NCBI GenBank assembly: GCA_003342815.1
Contig: PTEX01000131.1
Coordinates: forward strand, 1,759,640 to 1,823,639
Source of the DNA: Eudromia elegans
Taxonomy: Eukaryota > Chordata > Aves > Tinamiformes > Tinamidae
DNA length: 64,000 bases
Reading direction: 5' to 3'
Positions 60,832 through 64,000 of this stretch are shown piece by piece (the first letter of the stretch is position 1; each line of letters begins with the position of its first letter). The notes under the pieces were generated by a model, which worked only from the letters and a program-made list of their open reading frames with translations, was not told where the DNA came from and searched no databases. A program made the position numbers and the translations under genes.

Positions 60832-61258
60832 AGAATCACAGAACACTTAAGGTTGGAAGGGACCTCTAGAGGTCATCCAGTCCAACCCCCCTGCACACGC
60901 AGGGTCCCCTAGAGCATGTGGCACAGGGTGATGTCCAGGCGGGTTTGGAAGATCTCCAGAGAAGGAGACTCCACCACCTCTCTGGGCAGCCTGTTCCAGT
61001 GCTCTGTCACCCTCACTGTTAAGAAATTCCTTCACAAGTTCCTGTGGAACTTTTGGTGCCTCAATTTGTGGGCATTTCCTCTACTCCTGTCACTGGCCAT
61101 CACCAAGAAGAGGTCGGCCTCATTCTCCTCACTCCCTCCCTTGAGGTATTTATACACATTGATCAGGTCCCCTCTCAGCCTTCTCTTCTCCAGGCTGAAC
61201 AGACCCAGCTCTCTCAGCCTTTGCTCATAGGGCAGATATTCCAGGCCCCTAATCATGA
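60832..61258 (-). mobile_element. CR1 LINE, 5'-truncated 3' end with ORF2 C-terminus
   Basis: On the minus strand this reads the ORF2 C-terminus: [61 protein letters not shown]. The last part is then interrupted by one TGA (complement of 61032-61034), after which the same frame continues to a normal stop at about 60909-60911. The 3' UTR and the tail, seen as 'tagaatcacagaa', form the left edge. It is the same subfamily as 28058-28454, about 90% identical by eye, in opposite orientation. No target duplication is evident, as usual for CR1. Confidence 0.95.
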
Positions 61259-62431
61259 TCTATGATCTACATGAAAATACGTAGTGAAAAATCTGACTTG
61301 AAGAGCAAGGACTTTGTGTATTTTAAAGTTTCTAGCTCCTAGAATAGAAATTTCATCTCTTCCAGTTTTCAAGAAAATTCAGTGTACTTCGATGATAATG
61401 ATTTGTCATCAAGATGGTAATTTGAGATTAAAGTTAATGAAAAATAGTGAAAAATAGTCATACATCTCTGTTAAATAAATGCCAGCACTGGAGATTTGTT
61501 CTGTCATTCACTGGTAAGACTATTAACAAGGATGACAGTCTCAAGAATATTTTGGGCTTTTCTTAGCACTTAAACCTATTACAATGTGCACTAAAAATAA
61601 AACTTCTGAAAGTATGTTTTCATATTAGCATAGTCTCTGATGAGAGGAATTAAATGTTATTCTTTAAAATAGCTTAACTTTGGCATATTATTTTACCAGT
61701 AATCTCATTTTGTAGCAAAAATTTAATACATTTAACATCTTCATCCAAATAAATGCATCTTTTTGATGGATTAATAAACTGTGATATAAATTGTTAGCTT
61801 ATATTATCTTGCCCCCAAACATCTGTTAAAAGCTGTGCTGGCAAATGTCTGGTATTGTCTATTTTTAGTTGCTTAAATACCAGTCATTTAGATTGAAAAA
61901 TTAAATTACTGCTGTCTCAAGCATCTTTCTTTTTTTAATATATATATCTGTATATCTATCATATAGCTAATATGCTATCACCACTCCTGAAACAGGTACT
62001 ATGTAGAAAACGTGTTTGTTTGTTTCTTCCTTGTATTAAGAATGCTACAGTCGTTTACTGTTAGCCTTTTATATTGTAGTCTGGAACTTGCTAGTAGTGT
62101 TTCCTGTGGGCAGGAATGTGCTCCAGCTATGGCAAGAATTTCTCCAGAGATGGACATAGTAAATATCTCCAAACAATCTGTGGTTCAGATATTGGGTAGG
62201 GACCTCAGGGTCTGGAAGCTTTCTGAAGATGTCATCTGCACTCTGTAGACCCAGTCTTTAGGACTATCAGAGCAGAGAGGACTCCCTGAGAGTGTTTAAA
62301 TGCATTTTAAGCAATGAAACTGTAAGGAATTACTGTTCTGGCTTTGAAGTGTGTTACTTCTGCATCAGACCTGAAGGAAAGGCATGTGTGCATGAAAGCC
62401 TGCCTATTTATTTTCCAGCTATGGCAGATGA

Positions 62432-62545
62432 TGAAGAGCCTGGTTCCATCATCTTGATGACCTCCTCATATGTACTGGAAGGTTGTTACGGGTGCCTTCA
62501 AACTCGCTCTTCTCCAGCATGAACAAGCCCAGTTCTCTTGTTAAA
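62432..62545 (-). mobile_element. Old CR1 fragment
   Basis: The plus-strand words 'atcatcttgatgacctcctc', 'tactggaaggttgttac', 'gctcttctccagcatgaaca' and 'agcccagttctct' follow the reverse complement of the CR1 ORF2 C-terminal region (compare 'cttctccaggctgaacagac' in the young copy). The tail is missing and divergence is high. The edges are uncertain. A minus-strand CR1 relic is the most likely reading. Confidence 0.6.
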
Positions 62546-64000
62546 TTCCTACCTGTTGTGCATACTTTTTATGCTGCGGTCTTTGTTCTCCTTCCCAGCT
62601 AGGCCTTTGCCTGAGAATCCATAGGATTTTTTAAATCTCTATAAATTATGAAAGAATATTTTAGTTTGAGAAAACTTGGCCTTAAACAGAAAGTGGATGT
62701 TTCATAAGAATGTTCAGCTGGAAACTACATTATTGTTTGTGGGGTTAGAGGGCTTTTTCCATCAGATATTGATCCCTTCTGTGTTAATTAACATTTTAGA
62801 TTAATATAGAAAGTGTGGATACTAATTACGTCCGTATTTCTGATGCCTCCTGATTGGCTCCTCATACAGCTTTTCAGAATGTTCATTTTTACATATTATC
62901 ATCTTTTTGCTCAGCAAGAAGTATACCACATACTTAGTGAATAGATCTGTTACATCCTGCACCTGCAGCAGTAGCATCTAAAATATTTATGGGTGTAAGA
63001 ACTGTTTTAACTCCCCAGAGACTGGAAACACTTTCAGAGCTGCGAATTCCGTTTTCTCTTCAGTTTGTGGTTAAAGCCAGCAAGCAGGAGAGGGCTGTGA
63101 GATAGCTGGATAACCCTGAGGTGACTGCTAAAAACCATTTGGAGGGATAATGATCTGATGTAAATCTCAGTGAATATAAAAGTGTCTCCCCCACTGTCCT
63201 GATCCTCTAATAATATCCAAGAGAACTCATCTGTATGGGAAAGAGTGTCTGGTGTAATCACAACTGTTAGACTCCTAGCAAATTAAAATCTGGTTTTTGT
63301 TTCATTCAGTTTGATTTTTTTTCAGAAAAGACATTTCATGGATTCACAAAATTTAACAGAGCCACTTCATCTAATTCTAATCTATCTTCTCCATTTTGCA
63401 AGACATTAAATTTCATCCTCTTATGCCTGAATGAAGATCTAATGCTATGTTTGCTTAAAGCATATCCTCCCAGAAATGCATTTAGATGAGAGTTAAAGAT
63501 GCAAATAGATGGAGAATCCCTTATATTTATTGGTGTGTTGCTTCACTGCTTAACCAGTTTCACCAGTGTAGAAGTGTGAGTACCTGTTTTTTTCATGTGA
63601 ACTTAGTGAGTTACCATTTCCTTCTCGAATGATGCTTTGAGTATTTTTAACCTATGAAGGTACCATCATTAAATGCTAATTCGTTTATCTTTCACACACT
63701 GAACAGACGTATCTCAAAATAAGACTGATAGCAAGGGCAATGAGGGGATTTGTTTTATTTATTTATTTTGTGGAATATTATAATGCCTACTTATTAATGG
63801 GAACAGCTATATTTGCAGAAAAGCTTCTGTGCTTCTACACCCATGTATCCCTTTCCACTTCTGTTCCTTAGTATCAGCAGTGGAAGTATATGTTCATAAA
63901 TTTATCTACCATGCAGCCTAAATCCTATCAGGCCTCAGTTTCCAAATCCTGCTTTTTTCTTAATCTCTTTCTCCCAGGATAGGGATAGTCTGTCTTTTTC

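Overview
This window reads as part of a bird nuclear genome. It is AT-rich (roughly two thirds A+T by eye). It has vertebrate GT-AG exons separated by long introns. The only interspersed repeats I can recognise are a few CR1 LINE fragments. Two of them end in the bird-typical stretch with 'ggttggact' and 'ccttccaacc' followed by an 'attctgtgattcta'-like tail. I saw no SINEs, DNA transposons or recognisable retroviral elements. Low repeat load with CR1 as the only family points to Aves. I cannot name the species.

The only protein-coding gene I can support is FSTL5 (follistatin-like 5), on the + strand. Five consecutive exons are present at 4007-4127, 31408-31574, 48867-48987, 55853-56014 and 57806-57940. 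They give 706 coding bases and join in frame without a break. They encode the second EF-hand, Ig-like domain 1 (two exons) and Ig-like domain 2 (two exons). The upstream exons (signal peptide, Kazal domain, first EF-hand) and the downstream exons (long C-terminal region) lie outside the window. The paralogue FSTL4 was considered, but the Ig2 residues and the AT-rich setting fit FSTL5 better.

Layout: 1-4006 is the end of an upstream intron. 4007-4127 is the EF-hand exon. 4128-31407 is a 27.3 kb intron holding an ancient CR1 reverse-transcriptase fragment (about 12940-13530), a younger 3'-end CR1 (28058-28454), simple repeats and two hairpins. 31408-31574 is the first Ig1 exon. 31575-48866 is a 17.3 kb intron with two old CR1 pieces and a 24-base poly(A) preceded by AATAAA. 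48867-48987 is the second Ig1 exon. 48988-55852 is a 6.9 kb intron with tandem duplications and AT-rich tracts. 55853-56014 and 57806-57940 are the Ig2 exons. 57941-64000 is intron with a second young CR1 in the opposite orientation (60832-61258) and an old one (62432-62545).

I found no new gene system. The points most worth a second look are: a 25-bp tandem duplication that doubles the likely branch point just upstream of the first Ig1 exon; a cluster of short tandem duplications around the second Ig1 exon; an inverted pair of similar CR1 copies flanking four FSTL5 exons; a compact hairpin near 20.1 kb; and an unexplained poly(A) retroposition-like 3' end near 41.6 kb.
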